Made by a program: the position numbers and the translations under genes
Notes under the pieces: generated by a model
Databases searched by the model: none
What the model was told of the DNA's origin: nothing
The model's input: the letters and a program-made list of their open reading frames with translations, nothing else
Origin: Bathymodiolus heckerae thiotrophic gill symbiont
GTDB taxonomy: Bacteria; Pseudomonadota; Gammaproteobacteria; PS1; Pseudothioglobaceae
DNA length: 32,842 nt
NCBI RefSeq assembly: GCF_900128515.1
Contig: NZ_FQTP01000010.1
Coordinates: 1 to 32,842, forward strand
Direction: 5' to 3'
In this document: one piece after another, positions 7,695-17,803 of the stretch
Numbering within the stretch: the stretch's first letter is position 1
How the letters are laid out: each line of letters begins with the position of its first letter

Positions 7695-8195
7695 ATGAAA
7701 ATCAAACGACCAAATCGAAGAACTATCATGAAGTTTATAATGGTTATTTTAGCCATTTTTCTTATTCGTGAATACCAACAACAAGACTTAACGTCAGGTT
7801 TAGTGCCGAGCTTTAGCTCAAAAACTTTATCTGGTGAAGTGATGAATTCAAATCCATTGCCTGATCAGGCGATACTTGTACATTTTTGGGCGGTTTGGTG
7901 TCCAATATGTAATCTTGAAAATGACAATATTCAAGCGCTCTCTAAAGATTATAAAGTTTTAAATATTGCCATTCAATCAGGCACTGATCTTGAAATTGAG
8001 ACTTACGCAGAAGATAACAATATGGCGTTAGATAACCTTATTAATGATCGCTCCGGCTCTATTTCAAAATTGTTTGGCGTTAAAGGCACGCCGAGTAGTT
8101 TTATCATTAATCCAAAAGGTCGAATCCAATTTACCGAAGTGGGTTACGTTACCACGCTAGGCTACCGTCTAAGATTATGGTGGGCAGGATTATAA
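7695..8195 (+). CDS. TlpA/ScsD-like membrane-anchored thioredoxin
   Basis: The 166-residue protein has one N-terminal membrane anchor (about 12-24) and a thioredoxin fold facing the periplasm. The active site is WCPIC, Cys69 and Cys72. GVKGTPSSFIINPKGRI near 135-151 carries the cis-Pro loop. This matches TlpA/ResA or ScsD-type disulfide oxidoreductases. ATG at 7695 is used; an in-frame ATG at 7728 would still keep the anchor. The gene overlaps ung by 19 bases. Confidence 0.82.
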   Translation: MKIKRPNRRTIMKFIMVILAIFLIREYQQQDLTSGLVPSFSSKTLSGEVMNSNPLPDQAILVHFWAVWCPICNLENDNIQALSKDYKVLNIAIQSGTDLEIETYAEDNNMALDNLINDRSGSISKLFGVKGTPSSFIINPKGRIQFTEVGYVTTLGYRLRLWWAGL

Positions 8196-8845
8196 ATAAC
8201 GATTGGTCTACCTACCTAAACCCGCTATTTCAGCAGGATTCTTTTTTGCAATTGACTCAGTTTATCAACCAGCAAAGAAATAACAACACTGTCATATATC
8301 CAGCCGATCATCAAATTTTTAACGCTTTTGAGCTGAGCAGCTTCAAACAAACCAAGGTAATTATTCTAGCTCAAGACCCTTATCATCAACCAGGGCAAGC
8401 GCACGGGCTTAGTTTTTCGGTGCCTGACGGAGTTAAAACCCCGCCATCACTTAACAATATCTACAAAGAATTAGTGCATGATTTAAACATAGAATTTAAT
8501 ACCAGTGGCAACCTAGAGCGTTGGGCAAAACAAGGTGTTTTACTACTCAATAGCGCATTAACAGTTGAAAAAGGCAAGCCTAAATCGCACGCTAAAACGT
8601 CTTGGGTTAATTTTACCGAGTCAGTTATTAAGTTGTTAAGCGAGCATAAACAAAATTTGGTGTTCTTATTGTGGGGCGCAGATGCACAGCAAAAAACAAA
8701 ACTCATCGACCAAACCAAACACTTGGTACTCATCAGTTCACACCCATCACCTTTGTCTGCTTACAGAGGGTTTTCTGGCTGTAAACATTTTTCTAAAGCT
8801 AACAATTACCTTAAAATTAACCACTTGAAACAAATCAATTGGTAA
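8177..8845 (+). CDS. ung: Uracil-DNA glycosylase
   Basis: The 222-residue family 1 enzyme removes uracil from [23 protein letters not shown] carries the water-activating Asp67 (AQDPYH in place of the common GQDPYH). [13 protein letters not shown] is the uracil-recognition strand, and [11 protein letters not shown] near residues 192-202 is the minor-groove loop with the catalytic His. The length is normal. The start lies inside the end of the thioredoxin-like gene, so the two are probably co-transcribed. Confidence 0.95.
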   Translation: MVGRIINNDWSTYLNPLFQQDSFLQLTQFINQQRNNNTVIYPADHQIFNAFELSSFKQTKVIILAQDPYHQPGQAHGLSFSVPDGVKTPPSLNNIYKELVHDLNIEFNTSGNLERWAKQGVLLLNSALTVEKGKPKSHAKTSWVNFTESVIKLLSEHKQNLVFLLWGADAQQKTKLIDQTKHLVLISSHPSPLSAYRGFSGCKHFSKANNYLKINHLKQINW

Positions 8846-8861
8846 TTCCAAAAAAAATACC

Positions 8862-9899
8862 ATGAAACTAATTATTGATGACGCTTGTTACGCCCACTCT
8901 GAAATATTTTCTCAATTTGGTGAGATTATCACCATGGCTGGGCGCGACATCAATGCCGACTCGGTTAGAGATGCAGACGTACTCATTGTTCGTTCACGCA
9001 CCCAAGTTAACAAGCAACTATTAAAAGACAGTTCTATTAAATTTGTCGGCTCAACCGTTGCTGGCTTGGATCACGTCGATCAGGATTATCTTAAAGCTCA
9101 TAATATTGGATTTTTCTCCGCTCAAGGTTGTAACTCAATGGCTGTAGCTGAATTTGTGATTAGCGCCATTTTAAATTTAGCTGAAAAATACAATTTTAAT
9201 TACCAAGATAAAACACTGGGAATTATTGGCGTGGGCAATGTTGGATCGCGTCTTGCGGCAAAAGCTGAGCTTTTAGGCATTAAAACTTTGTTAAACGACC
9301 CAATACGTCAAGATAATGAAAATTTGCCAAATTTTGTCGATCTAGATACCGCACTGCGTGCAGATATTGTTACTTTTCATACGCCATTAACCTTTGATGG
9401 CGACTATCCGAGCTGTAAACTACTAAATAAAGCTAATTTTCATAATATTAGTGATAAAACCATTCTTTTTAACGCCGCAAGAGGCGGTGTGATCGTTGAA
9501 GAAATTTGGGAAAAAACGAAAACGCTAGAAAATGTGATCGATTGCTGGGAAAATGAGCCAAATATTAACAAAAACTTACAAGAAACAGCCTATTTAGCCT
9601 CACCACATATCGCCGGACACTCAGTTGATGCTAAATTTATGGGAAGCTTTATGGTTTATGAAGCTTTATGTAAATTTTTAGGCGAAAAACAGCAAGAAAA
9701 CATCAAAAACCTTATAAATCCTGGCATTTTAACGCTAGAAAGCGATAATTTACTCGATTGTTTGAATGAAGTTTACGACTTTAAACAAGATACGCTGGCG
9801 ATCAAAAATATTGAAAATTTTGAGATTTACCGTAGAAACTACCCCATTCGCTACGAATGGCCTCATTTCAAATCAAAAATAACCTTGCCAATTGTTTAG
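8862..9899 (+). CDS. pdxB: Erythronate-4-phosphate dehydrogenase
   Basis: The 345-residue 2-hydroxyacid dehydrogenase acts in the DXP-dependent pyridoxal phosphate pathway. [12 protein letters not shown] near 118-129 is the NAD-binding loop. [14 protein letters not shown] and SPHIAGHS carry the catalytic Arg, Glu and His. The Leu/Asp-rich C-terminal region matches PdxB and is a little shorter than the E. coli protein. Its PLP product would also feed the decarboxylase in region 1. The stop is almost back to back with that of mlaC. Confidence 0.92.
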   Translation: MKLIIDDACYAHSEIFSQFGEIITMAGRDINADSVRDADVLIVRSRTQVNKQLLKDSSIKFVGSTVAGLDHVDQDYLKAHNIGFFSAQGCNSMAVAEFVISAILNLAEKYNFNYQDKTLGIIGVGNVGSRLAAKAELLGIKTLLNDPIRQDNENLPNFVDLDTALRADIVTFHTPLTFDGDYPSCKLLNKANFHNISDKTILFNAARGGVIVEEIWEKTKTLENVIDCWENEPNINKNLQETAYLASPHIAGHSVDAKFMGSFMVYEALCKFLGEKQQENIKNLINPGILTLESDNLLDCLNEVYDFKQDTLAIKNIENFEIYRRNYPIRYEWPHFKSKITLPIV

Positions 9900-9900
9900 T

Positions 9901-10575
9901 TTATTTTTCGGCTAATATGGATTTTTTAAAATTCATAGCAATACATACAGGGCAACTTTCTGCACTGTGCTTTCTAAGTTTTTTGCTTGCTTTAGCTATT
10001 AAACCTTCAATGCCTTTTTGTTTAATTTGTGAGCCGAAAGAAGCCTGATAATTTTTAACCAAGCTTACCCCTGAAAACACCACATCGTAAATATACCAAT
10101 CATTACTTAGGATCATTTTAAGAGAGACTTCAACCGGTTTTGAGCTGCCATTAATATAGATATTTAACTTTACAATGGCTTTATTATCTTTGCGCTTTAC
10201 TAACGGATCAGCTGATATTTGGATACTGTCTAAATTATCATAAGATGCCAAAATAGCAGAATAATTATCAACCAAGGAAACGGCTATATAGGTTTTAAGA
10301 ATGGCCTGTTGTCTTGGCTTTAACTCGTTCCAATGCTTTTTAAGCGCTTGTTTTGTGCTTTCATTAATATCTAAATTAGGCAGCAACTCTTTAACAATTA
10401 AATCCTCAATATCTTCAATTGAATTTTTTCCTTGTGCTTTAGATTCTTTCAATGCAAGCAGTGCATCGGTCATAATGTGCACAGCTGCCACTTCTGGCGG
10501 TGGCGCTGAAAAAGTCACAGTTGAAGAAAAACTAGCTATTAAAAATATGAGTGCTGTTGCTATTCTTTTAAACAT
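9901..10575 (-). CDS. mlaC: MlaC-like phospholipid-binding periplasmic protein
   Basis: The 224-residue protein has a signal peptide ending near FSAPPPE (about residue 26) and the Ttg2D/MlaC body, including LPNLDINESTKQALKKHWNELKP. YIYDVVFSGVSLVKNYQASF near 165-185 is the signature stretch of the lipid-binding fold. The family carries phospholipids between outer- and inner-membrane Mla complexes. No mlaD, E, F or B gene is adjacent. The C-terminus is unusual, with SCPVCIAMNFKK near 207-218 adding a Cys-x-x-Cys pair. The gene follows nasA by 63 bases on the same strand. Confidence 0.85.
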   Translation of the reverse strand: MFKRIATALIFLIASFSSTVTFSAPPPEVAAVHIMTDALLALKESKAQGKNSIEDIEDLIVKELLPNLDINESTKQALKKHWNELKPRQQAILKTYIAVSLVDNYSAILASYDNLDSIQISADPLVKRKDNKAIVKLNIYINGSSKPVEVSLKMILSNDWYIYDVVFSGVSLVKNYQASFGSQIKQKGIEGLIAKASKKLRKHSAESCPVCIAMNFKKSILAEK

Positions 10576-10638
10576 AATATTAGTCGAAAATTTATAAATT
10601 ATTTTTTGATTATACTAAAATCAAAGGTGTAGTGTAAA

Positions 10639-12096
10639 TTAGCCTTTAAAACAGGGCTGTTTGGAGTATTTATCAAGCTCCACTTCTTTATCTTTGAATA
10701 ACTCAGAATTAGTAATGTGGTGAATCGAGCGCATGTGTGGATTTTTCTTGGTCATTTTATTTAAAGTCTGACTTTTTCCAGTTCTAGACATGCAGTGCCA
10801 CTGGGTTAATAAGCGCGCATTATTTTCCACATCATCTTTATAAACTCTATCTGAAGGCTCAATACCAACCAACTGCTCTCTTACTTTTATTTGAGATGAC
10901 CAACACTCATCAATATCCATTTCTCTCCAAATTTCACCCACATGCTTGAAGTTAAAACCTGTTAAGTCCAACGCCTTAGCAACAAGGCAAATAATTTGCC
11001 AATCAGGCTTTGATTTTCCTGCAGGTGGTAGAAAGGCGTTTTGCTGCAAATATCGACGTTCTGAATTTTTTATATGTCCACTTTTTTCTGACCAAGGGCA
11101 TGCTGGTAATACAATATCAGCATCTTTAGTGGTTAGCGTTTCGGTAAAGTCTGAGACAATCAACGTGTCAAATTGTCGGTAGTTGATCATACTGTGCGCA
11201 GGATTAGTTGACATTACCCACAAAGTTTTAATTTGATCTGTAGAAAAGAATTCTGTCGCTGTTAAATCTTTGGTTTTGGTGCCAATCTCGCGCCCACCCA
11301 TGGCATTACACTGGCCAGTGAGTGATAACACACCACAACCAGGTTTGTTGATATTACCCGTTAGAATGTGTGCATTGATTAGACTATTAACCTTATCAGT
11401 TGCATCTGTGGAGTGCGTTAACCCTTGTGAATAAACACTCAATACCTTCTTATTTTTAAACCACTCTTGGTTTGGTAAATCGTTAATAATATCTAGATCT
11501 TTGCCTTGTTCAACTTGAATAAACAAATCTGATCTTTTTGCAGTATTGGTTTTATAGACATCTACACAGACCACAAAGGCTTTAGATTTTTTAATATGAT
11601 TAAATACAATTGGGTGGCAATCAGCAGTATTACTCCCAATAATAAAAATTGTTTCTGCTAGGTAAATATCATCATATGAGACTGGAACGATATCAGCACC
11701 ATAAGCACGCTTATTGGCTTCAACGGTAGAATACATACATAATCTTGAATTACTTTCTAGATTTTTAATGCCGTATACATCTGCAAACTTTTTAGCAATA
11801 TATAAATCTTCCATAAGCATTTGCCCGGATACGTATAGTGCGATTTCACTTTTTTTAGTCTGTTGAAATTTGTCAGCAATGGCTTGTATAGTTTTATCCC
11901 AGCTAGCAATAGACGGTTCTAACAGTCTTTGATTATCCGTGCCAATTGTTTCCAATAGAGTTTGGCCTTTAATACACAACATGCCTTGATTAACTGGAGA
12001 TTCTTTATCGCCAGTTAGCTTAAGCGTGGACCCCGATCTACTAATTTCAATGCCGCAGCCAACACCACAATAAGGACAAGTTGTTTTATAACTCAT
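10639..12096 (-). CDS. nasA: Assimilatory nitrate reductase catalytic subunit, unusually short
   Basis: Residues 7-41 hold the [4Fe-4S] motif (Cys7, Cys10, Cys14, Cys41) with CIKG. SRLCMYST carries the presumed Mo ligand Cys120, NAMGGRE is conserved, and QWHCMSRTGKS near 432 opens the molybdopterin-dinucleotide domain. The protein has 485 residues, whereas NasA/NarB enzymes are about 700 or more. By eye, segments are missing after the second domain's middle and before NAMGG. The C-terminal domain stops about 45 residues after QWH. No frameshift is visible, so this is a compact gene rather than a broken one. It ends the operon that begins at nirB. Confidence 0.8.
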   Translation of the reverse strand: MSYKTTCPYCGVGCGIEISRSGSTLKLTGDKESPVNQGMLCIKGQTLLETIGTDNQRLLEPSIASWDKTIQAIADKFQQTKKSEIALYVSGQMLMEDLYIAKKFADVYGIKNLESNSRLCMYSTVEANKRAYGADIVPVSYDDIYLAETIFIIGSNTADCHPIVFNHIKKSKAFVVCVDVYKTNTAKRSDLFIQVEQGKDLDIINDLPNQEWFKNKKVLSVYSQGLTHSTDATDKVNSLINAHILTGNINKPGCGVLSLTGQCNAMGGREIGTKTKDLTATEFFSTDQIKTLWVMSTNPAHSMINYRQFDTLIVSDFTETLTTKDADIVLPACPWSEKSGHIKNSERRYLQQNAFLPPAGKSKPDWQIICLVAKALDLTGFNFKHVGEIWREMDIDECWSSQIKVREQLVGIEPSDRVYKDDVENNARLLTQWHCMSRTGKSQTLNKMTKKNPHMRSIHHITNSELFKDKEVELDKYSKQPCFKG

Positions 12097-12104
12097 GAAA
12101 CTCT

Positions 12105-13805
12105 CTATTTAACAATTAACAATAATAAAAACACGAAATTAGAAGTAAAAGACAAAGCCAGCCAAAATCTATAGTTACTCAATTTTGACTCAGGTTGTTT
12201 AATTTTTTGAATGCTTAAGAACTTAGGGTTTGGATGCTCTAAATCATATAAAAATTCACTCAAAACTTCGTACCGATCTGTAACATCCAAACTACAAGCT
12301 TTCCTGATAGCGCCATCAATCCAAACAGGTAAGTTTGGATTGTGCATCAGTGTTGATTCATACTTAAGTTTAGATAGTTTTTTAACGCTTAAATCTTTAT
12401 CTAACTTATCTTGATATACCAAGGTTGAGGCAAATATTTCATAGACAATTGCGCCCAAACTAAACTGATCTGAAGCTTGAGAAACATGCTCATCTAAAAT
12501 TACTTCAGGGGCAGTATATCCTTGTGTACCTTGATTACCCACGGAATTAATAGGGCTAACCAACTCCGAAACACCGGCAATTCTAGCTGAGCCGAAATCA
12601 ATAATTTTAATTTGGCCCAGTTCATCAATCATGATATTTTCAGGCTTAAGATCACAATGGAGCATTTCTTGACGATGAAATGCTCGAACACCTTGAATGA
12701 TTTGCTTGACATAGCTAACCACAATCTCAACGTCTGGATTAGGGTTGTTATCTATCCATTGCCTTAATGTTTGACCCTTAATATATTCCATGGCATATGC
12801 CAGAAATGTTGACTGCTCATCACTATTATGTATTTTTACGACATGTGGGCTTTGTACACGTTGTCCAACCCATTTTTCATACATAAAATGTTTTAAGTAT
12901 TGTGCATCGTCCTCAAAATTAATCGAGGGCGTTTTAAGTGCAACTATCTGACCAGTTGCAATATCTTTGGCTTTATACAATTGCATTTTTGCACTAGAAA
13001 TCAGCATAGACTGCACTTCAAAACCATTGATTTTCATACCTTTGTTAAGGTCAGGTGGTACAGGTCTTTGGGTTAGCTCATCAAATGCTTCATCAAGATT
13101 TTTCTCGGGCAATTGTTGAATGGTTGCAATCACAGCAGTGATATTGTCAATACTGCCGGAATCTAGCGCACGACTGACAATATCATCAGCCTTTACACTT
13201 CGGCTCATGAGTATTTCTAATAACGCATCATCTAAATAATCATGCACACCGTCCGTGGTCATTAAAAATTGATCGCCCTGTTCTAAATCAAAAGTTTGAT
13301 AATCAACATTAATTCTAAGATCAAACCCCATCGCTCTAGAAAGATAAGTTTTTTCTTTATTGAGACTTAGAATATGATCATTAGTTAATTGTGTCAAAAC
13401 TCCAGACCTAAATCTATAAATACGAGAATCGCCAACATGGAATACATGTGCGATATTTGATTTAACAATGATAACACTTAAGGTTGACAACATTGACGAG
13501 ACTTCATCAGATCGGATCGACTGAGAATAAAGCCAATTATTAAGTGCTGAGATAACCTTGGTGGCTGAATGCTCAACGCTCCAAGAATCAGGCGTTGAGT
13601 AATAATCACTTAAGAACCCACTAACACAACAAGAGCTTGCCTCACGGGCTCGCGTACACGCACTGACACCATCAGCAATAACTACCGCTACGCCTTTATA
13701 TTCTAAAGATTTTGTATCTGGCAGATGATAAGCACAAGCGTCTTGATTTTCAGGCTTTGTGCCGGCAATCGTGTGCGAATCAATCGTAACTTTTAATTTC
13801 TTCAT
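12105..13805 (-). CDS. PP2C phosphatase fused to Ser/Thr protein kinase
   Basis: The first 230 or so residues form a PP2C phosphatase with all metal-binding acids in view: IADGVS near 43-48, HVGDSRIYR, MTTDGVHDYL and GSIDNITAV. A Ser/Thr kinase of about 260 residues follows. HCDLKPEN near 382 is the catalytic loop, with Cys in place of Arg in HRD. IDFGSARIAG is the metal loop and YTAPEVILDEH the activation segment. A membrane helix closes the protein at about 545-565. The gene sits between the nitrate transporter and nasA. Fusions of this type are known near nitrate assimilation genes, which suggests phospho-control of uptake or reduction. The target is unknown. Confidence 0.88.
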   Translation of the reverse strand: MKKLKVTIDSHTIAGTKPENQDACAYHLPDTKSLEYKGVAVVIADGVSACTRAREASSCCVSGFLSDYYSTPDSWSVEHSATKVISALNNWLYSQSIRSDEVSSMLSTLSVIIVKSNIAHVFHVGDSRIYRFRSGVLTQLTNDHILSLNKEKTYLSRAMGFDLRINVDYQTFDLEQGDQFLMTTDGVHDYLDDALLEILMSRSVKADDIVSRALDSGSIDNITAVIATIQQLPEKNLDEAFDELTQRPVPPDLNKGMKINGFEVQSMLISSAKMQLYKAKDIATGQIVALKTPSINFEDDAQYLKHFMYEKWVGQRVQSPHVVKIHNSDEQSTFLAYAMEYIKGQTLRQWIDNNPNPDVEIVVSYVKQIIQGVRAFHRQEMLHCDLKPENIMIDELGQIKIIDFGSARIAGVSELVSPINSVGNQGTQGYTAPEVILDEHVSQASDQFSLGAIVYEIFASTLVYQDKLDKDLSVKKLSKLKYESTLMHNPNLPVWIDGAIRKACSLDVTDRYEVLSEFLYDLEHPNPKFLSIQKIKQPESKLSNYRFWLALSFTSNFVFLLLLIVK

Positions 13806-13809
13806 AATG

Positions 13810-15276
13810 CTAATTTAATTTAATAACCTCAACCGTTCCATCATCCAACACTTCCACCATATGCCCTTTAGGCTCTTCTAGGAAGAGTATAATCAGCATT
13901 AATACAATAACACTAACAACACCAATAAGCATAAAGAACTGATCATAATCAACTAGGGTATTAACCGTTAAAAATAATACTGCACCAACATTACCATAAG
14001 CACCAACCATACCCGCAATTTGACCTGTTAAACGTCTTTGAATTAATGGCACCATAGCAAATATTGCACCTGAGCCAGCCTTCGAAAAAATACCGCCAGC
14101 AATGGTTAAAGCCACTACCGTATAAATAGACCAGCTTTTATCAACACTGCCTAAAGCTAAAAAACTTAAAGCAACACCTGAAAAAACCACAATCAATGTT
14201 AATTTACGTCCGAACTTGTCACTCAAGTATCCACCACCCGGTCTTGCAAAAAGATTAATAAATGGATAAACACCCGCTAATAACGCAGCCGTAATTTTAG
14301 GAAGTTCAAACCAATCAACATAAAACATAGCTAGCATCGAAACCACAGCTAACTCTGTACCAAAGGTAACAAAATATGCCCAATCTAAAATAGCCACTTG
14401 TTTGAATTTATATTGATGCTGCTTAGGTACAGGGTTTTTCAAAATGTTCGCGTTTACTTGCCAAGTTTTATATACTTGTAAGATAAAAATTAACACTAAT
14501 GCTGCATACACACTGAGTTCAACAACTGATGAAATCATATTCATATTTTCAGGAGATAGCTTCCAGGTCAATAATAACAACGCCAAATACAAAGGAATGT
14601 TCATCAAAATGTATAAAATTAAATCTTTGAAGTTACTCACCTCTATTGCGCCTATTTTTTTAGGTTTAAAATAAGTAGATCCTTTAGGTGTATTGGTGAC
14701 ATTAAAATAATAAAAAACACCATAAGCAATTGCCAGAACGCTAGCCATACTAATAGCATAACGCCAACCATCATCGCCACCAAAGTTGGCCGCAATAAAT
14801 GGCAAAGTAACTGCTGCACCAGCCGAACCAAAATTACCCCAACCACCATAAATACCTTGAGCGACACCTGTTTGTTTTGCTGGAAACCATTCAGAAATCA
14901 TACGAATACCAACCACAAAGCCTGCGCCAATAAAGCCTGATAAAAATCGCATTAATGCTAATTGCTCATAAGTTTGCATCCAGCTAAATGCAATAGAAAT
15001 AAGACCGCCCAAGATAAGAATGCTTGAAAATAGTATCTTTGGACCAAACTTATCAACCAACATACCAACAATAATTCTTGATGGAATAGTCATAGCAACA
15101 TTTAGAATTAACAATACTTTTGCTTGTTGATCAGTCAATGACAACGCCTCTTGAATAAACGGCATCATTGGGCCAAGGCTCAACCAGACCACAAAGGTCA
15201 TAAAAAAGGCAAACCAAGTTAGATGTAAAATCCGATATTTACCCTTGAATGAAAATATGTTTAATCTATCTTCCAT
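13810..15276 (-). CDS. Nitrate/nitrite transporter, MFS NarK/NasA type
   Basis: The 488-residue protein has about 12 membrane segments. GFIGAGFVVGIRMISEWFP and QGIYGGWGNFGSAGAAV near 110-155 are the nitrate-signature regions of NarK-type transporters. A later GMVGAYGNVGAV gives the second signature. A long insertion around residues 210-290 contains extra helices and a charged loop. It is 5 bases from the phosphatase-kinase gene downstream and 14 from nirB upstream, so it belongs to the nitrate assimilation operon. Confidence 0.9.
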   Translation of the reverse strand: MEDRLNIFSFKGKYRILHLTWFAFFMTFVVWLSLGPMMPFIQEALSLTDQQAKVLLILNVAMTIPSRIIVGMLVDKFGPKILFSSILILGGLISIAFSWMQTYEQLALMRFLSGFIGAGFVVGIRMISEWFPAKQTGVAQGIYGGWGNFGSAGAAVTLPFIAANFGGDDGWRYAISMASVLAIAYGVFYYFNVTNTPKGSTYFKPKKIGAIEVSNFKDLILYILMNIPLYLALLLLTWKLSPENMNMISSVVELSVYAALVLIFILQVYKTWQVNANILKNPVPKQHQYKFKQVAILDWAYFVTFGTELAVVSMLAMFYVDWFELPKITAALLAGVYPFINLFARPGGGYLSDKFGRKLTLIVVFSGVALSFLALGSVDKSWSIYTVVALTIAGGIFSKAGSGAIFAMVPLIQRRLTGQIAGMVGAYGNVGAVLFLTVNTLVDYDQFFMLIGVVSVIVLMLIILFLEEPKGHMVEVLDDGTVEVIKLN

Positions 15277-15290
15277 TGTTATTCCTTAAA

Positions 15291-17672
15291 TTAAGCTGAT
15301 TGTCTGTGATTGGTTGTTACCCACGGATTTTTAACTGTGCTTGGTAATTGATCAGCCCATTTTTTGATTTTTTCTGGTGTGTCTAGTTTTGAGCGAATAT
15401 AATCCAGGCCGACACGTTCCTCAAAATGCATAACACGTTCAAGATAGTTGGCCTCTACTCGGTAAAGCTGCACAAATGCTTTCAAGTATTTCACCACATC
15501 TTCTTCTTTTTTAAAGAATCGATCTTTTAAACATGCTTTTGTTCTAATACCACAAGCGCCTGCCACATGAATCTCATAACCTTTTTCAGTACAAATAACA
15601 CCAAAATCTTTAATAGTTGATTCTGCGCAATTACGCGGACAACCACTGACACCCATTTTGAATTTATGCGGCATAAAGTGTGACCAAACTGCATCTTCCA
15701 TTTTTACTGATAAGCCCATTGAGTCCTGTGTACCCATTAAACAGTGATCTCGACCCACACAAGATTTACAAGTTCTAGTCGCCTTAGCATAAGCATAGCC
15801 AGCCTCCATTCCTGCATCAGACAATTCGTCCCACATGTCATTTAAGTTTTCTTTAGGAATTCCCAAAAGATCAATACGCTGACCGCCAGTTACCTTAACG
15901 GTTGGAACTTTAAATTTAATAGCAATATCTGCCAAAGCCTTAAGCTCATCTGGCGTGGTTAAGCCACCTTGCATTTGCGGCACGATCGAATAAGTACCAT
16001 CGTTTTGTAAGTTTGCATGCATTTTTTCATTATGAGGGCGTTCATTATCGTTGTGCTTATACTGCGCATTAAACTGAGATGACAAATAATAGTTAATGGC
16101 TGCACCACATTTTTCACATGAATCACTAAAATCTAGTGCCGATCTAACTTCATCAATGGTTGCTACAACCTCTAATGATCTAACGTGCTCACGAACCTCT
16201 TGCGTTGAATGCGACGTACAATCACACAAAGTATCTTTTGCCACGGACTCAATGTCAGAAACAAAGCTAAAAATTTGCTTAGCCACTGAAGAACAACCAC
16301 CACAACCCGTACCACAGTCTGTTTCTTCTTGCATTAATTCAAAGGTATCGCAACCGCCAGCAACAGCGGTAACGATATCACCCTTCGTAACACCTAGACA
16401 ACCACACACCTGCTCATCATCAGCCATTCTTTCAACACCAACAGAACCTGCAGAAGCAGTATCAATGCTAATATCACCAAACAATAAGGTTTTACGCATA
16501 TCGGTAATATCAGTTTCTTTTTTAATCAGATCAAAATAGAACAATCCATCTGTTGAGTCACCAAATAAAACAGCACCCACTAATTTGTTATCTCTGATTG
16601 ATAGTCTTTTACGTGTATTTAATGCATGATCTTTTGAACACATAACTTCATCATCAGCATTGTCAAACTCACCTGCTGAAAACACATCAACACCGGAAAC
16701 TTTAAGTTTTGTAGAAATATCAGAACCGGTATACATATGGTGATTAACTTCACACACTTGCTCAGCACAAACGCGCGCCTGTTCAAACAATGGTGCAACC
16801 AAACCGTAAGTAGTACCTCTATGCTTAATACACTCACCCACAGAATAAATAACAGGGTCAGAAGTCATCATTGTATCGCCAACCATAATACCGCGATCAG
16901 TATGCAGACCAATACGCTTAGCTAAATCATCATTTGGCACAATACCGACAGACATAACTACCATATCTGTTTGCATGGTTGAACCATCTTCAAATTCAAG
17001 TGATTCAACTTTAGTTTCGCCAACAATCTTTGTGGTCATTGCATCCATCTTAAAGTTAATATTTTTTTGCTCTAATACTTTTTGCAATAAGCCACCCGAT
17101 GACGGATCCAATTGCATATTCATAATCGAACTAGAATTTCCGATAACAGTGACATCAAAGCCAAGCTCATTTAGACCATTCGCCGCCTCAAGCCCCAATA
17201 ACCCCGTGCCAATTACCGCTACTTTTTTATCCTTGCCTGCTTCGGATTTCATGTATTCAACATCGTAAATATCTCTAAATGAAACAACACCCTCTAACTC
17301 TTTTCCAGGCAATGGCAAAATAAATGGCGTAGATCCTGTACAAATAACCAATCGGTCATAATTAATTCTTTCGAGTGATTGATCCTCAAGATTAACAACT
17401 TCAACATTCTTAGCTTTTCTGCCTACTGTGGTCACTTCAAAACCAGGTTTAAAGGTGATATTATTTTGTGAAAAATAATTCTCATCATGAGTTTTAATAT
17501 CATCAAACTCTTTTTCACCTGCCAAAACTGGAGACAGCATAATTCTGTTGTAAGGCAGCACGGTCTCTGCACCAATAATAGTAATTTGATACATCAATGG
17601 ATCAATTTTCAATACTTCATCCACCACTTTCATTGCACTCATTCCTGAGCCGACAATCACTAATTTTTTCAT
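15291..17672 (-). CDS. nirB: NAD(P)H-dependent assimilatory nitrite reductase, large subunit
   Basis: The 793-residue flavoprotein reduces nitrite to ammonium. The FAD/NAD(P)H oxidoreductase part (1-400) begins VIVGSGMSAMKVVDE and has AVIGTGLLGLEAANGL. A bacterioferredoxin-like [2Fe-2S] domain follows near 415-465, with CGCLGVTKGDI and CGTGCGGC. The siroheme half carries CVGRDHC near 635 and GCPRNC near 677, the ligands for the [4Fe-4S]-siroheme. The NirD subunit is not adjacent; the Rieske protein at 5784-6080 is a candidate. The gene opens the operon nirB - transporter - phosphatase/kinase - nasA. A 367-base leader holds two hairpins that look like attenuators. Confidence 0.93.
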   Translation of the reverse strand: MKKLVIVGSGMSAMKVVDEVLKIDPLMYQITIIGAETVLPYNRIMLSPVLAGEKEFDDIKTHDENYFSQNNITFKPGFEVTTVGRKAKNVEVVNLEDQSLERINYDRLVICTGSTPFILPLPGKELEGVVSFRDIYDVEYMKSEAGKDKKVAVIGTGLLGLEAANGLNELGFDVTVIGNSSSIMNMQLDPSSGGLLQKVLEQKNINFKMDAMTTKIVGETKVESLEFEDGSTMQTDMVVMSVGIVPNDDLAKRIGLHTDRGIMVGDTMMTSDPVIYSVGECIKHRGTTYGLVAPLFEQARVCAEQVCEVNHHMYTGSDISTKLKVSGVDVFSAGEFDNADDEVMCSKDHALNTRKRLSIRDNKLVGAVLFGDSTDGLFYFDLIKKETDITDMRKTLLFGDISIDTASAGSVGVERMADDEQVCGCLGVTKGDIVTAVAGGCDTFELMQEETDCGTGCGGCSSVAKQIFSFVSDIESVAKDTLCDCTSHSTQEVREHVRSLEVVATIDEVRSALDFSDSCEKCGAAINYYLSSQFNAQYKHNDNERPHNEKMHANLQNDGTYSIVPQMQGGLTTPDELKALADIAIKFKVPTVKVTGGQRIDLLGIPKENLNDMWDELSDAGMEAGYAYAKATRTCKSCVGRDHCLMGTQDSMGLSVKMEDAVWSHFMPHKFKMGVSGCPRNCAESTIKDFGVICTEKGYEIHVAGACGIRTKACLKDRFFKKEEDVVKYLKAFVQLYRVEANYLERVMHFEERVGLDYIRSKLDTPEKIKKWADQLPSTVKNPWVTTNHRQSA

Positions 17673-17713
17673 TATTACTTCACCTTGTGTTTAATATGGG
17701 CTTTCTTTAAGCC

Positions 17714-17765
17714 AAAAAAAAAGTCAGGCAGAGTAGCTGTATTAAATACAAGTACTGTGTCTGAC
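17714..17765 (-). terminator. Leader hairpin A with T9 tract, upstream of nirB
   Basis: On the minus strand, arms GTCAGACACAG and CTCTGCCTGAC are extended inward by TACTTGTATT and AATACAGCTA. Together 17 of 21 positions pair, with a loop of 1-3 bases. Nine T residues follow at once (17722-17714). It looks like an intrinsic terminator 42 bases before the nirB start. It could work as a leader attenuator, because no minus-strand gene lies upstream. Confidence 0.7.
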
Positions 17766-17803
17766 TTCAATGCCACTCTTGCCAAATCATCTTTGAATTG
17801 AGC

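Noticed and set aside
16096-16539. Plus-strand open frame of 147 codons within nirB
   Set aside because: It is antisense to the [2Fe-2S] region of nirB, which has clear motifs; a shadow frame.
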